From NCBI RefSeq assembly GCF_017355915.2, contig NZ_JAFEUV020000004.1, positions 124,001 to 188,000 on the forward strand: 64,000 bases of DNA, written 5' to 3'. This DNA is from Telluribacter roseus. Its GTDB lineage: Bacteria; Bacteroidota; Bacteroidia; Cytophagales; Spirosomataceae. The position numbers were made by a program, and so were the translations under genes. Under the pieces are notes generated by a model. That model worked only from the letters and a program-made list of their open reading frames with translations. It was not told where the DNA came from and made no database searches. Below are positions 63,804 to 64,000 of this stretch, one piece after another (position 1 is the stretch's first letter; every line of letters starts with the position of its first letter).

Positions 63804-64000
63804 ATATACCCCTATGCTCGTTTATAAAATCAGTAGATTGGGGAAAAAGGCGGCCTGCCTTTTTCCTGTAATGGTTGAAAGTTAATCTAATATACGAAGT
63901 AAAATTGATCAGAAACAGTAAAAGCTATACGTATTGCCTACAAGCCGGTATGTGGCTCATTATCTGTCGCTTACGGCCGGTTCTTCCTGTTTTACCAGTT
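63804..64000. other. right-end intergenic sequence
   Basis: 197 AT-rich bases to the window end. A 10-bp hairpin (63842-63851 with 63857-63866) with A5/T5 tracts may end a minus-strand gene beyond the window. No supported gene. Confidence 0.45.

Noticed and set aside
1-64000. CRISPR arrays, phage genes, toxin-antitoxin or restriction systems, tRNA or rRNA genes
   Set aside because: No regularly spaced repeats, no phage or defence proteins and no cloverleaf or rRNA-like sequence were seen in either strand.

Overview
This window reads as chromosomal DNA of a Bacteroidota bacterium, most likely order Cytophagales. The evidence is a type IX secretion (T9SS) C-terminal sorting domain protein, PorD-like and PorE-like proteins, Rho with a long low-complexity N-terminal insert, the conserved order bamD-rpoZ-coaBC-porD-recN, promoters of the TTG/TTTG-N19..21-TAnnTTTG type, and almost no Shine-Dalgarno sequences. 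Gene density is high. I found no rRNA, tRNA, insertion sequence, prophage or CRISPR array.

Layout. 1-5.4 kb: the 3' end of an M16 peptidase, a secreted leucine-rich-repeat protein, a YedA-like DMT exporter and an MFS transporter. 5.4-11.4 kb: an envelope cluster with three L,D-transpeptidases, two of them YcbB-like paralogues, and a DUF5916 outer-membrane protein. 11.5-16.8 kb: a divergent peptide deformylase, DUF3817, an acetyl-CoA hydrolase/transferase, an M20 peptidase, a VOC protein and a sugar isomerase-like TIM barrel. 17.0-21.6 kb: an ABC ATPase translationally coupled to an ABC-2 permease/M1 aminopeptidase fusion. 21.7-26.4 kb: a cytochrome c maturation operon ccmB-C-D-E-F on the minus strand, with a Cys-type CcmE and no adjacent ccmA. 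26.7-29.3 kb: feoA-feoB and a 53-residue membrane protein. 29.6-34.7 kb: NAD(P)HX repair, L19, dapF, rhodanese, a DEAD-box helicase and a lipoprotein. 34.8-40 kb: an M14 carboxypeptidase, a pyruvate oxidase-like ThDP enzyme and an SDR. 40-46.5 kb: a PorE-like OmpA protein, tilS, an OstA/LptA-like protein and a small T9SS cargo. 46.5-53.9 kb: bamD, rpoZ, coaBC, porD-like, an LSm-like small protein, recN, a lipoprotein, SCO and a lipo-cytochrome c. 53.9-58.1 kb: lptC, a beta-barrel protein and coaX on the minus strand, then MscS. 58.4-64 kb: rho, htpG, a lipoprotein and an orphan four-helix sensor-like protein.

How the genes fit together. Much of the window serves the envelope: BamD for beta-barrel assembly, LptC and OstA-like proteins for lipopolysaccharide transport, PorD/PorE-like T9SS parts, L,D-transpeptidases, and SCO, cytochrome c and Ccm for respiration. 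Both early CoA genes (coaX, coaBC) are present in separate units. Convergent gene pairs are usually separated by long, nearly perfect hairpins that can terminate transcription from both sides.

The observations most worth a second look are a 15-bp perfect hairpin that buries the start codon of an L,D-transpeptidase, a palindromic repeat near 12.1 kb, the unannotated 53-residue protein beside feoB, the LSm-like protein before recN, and a strong excess of GTAC/GGTACC words. I did not find a clearly new multi-gene system.
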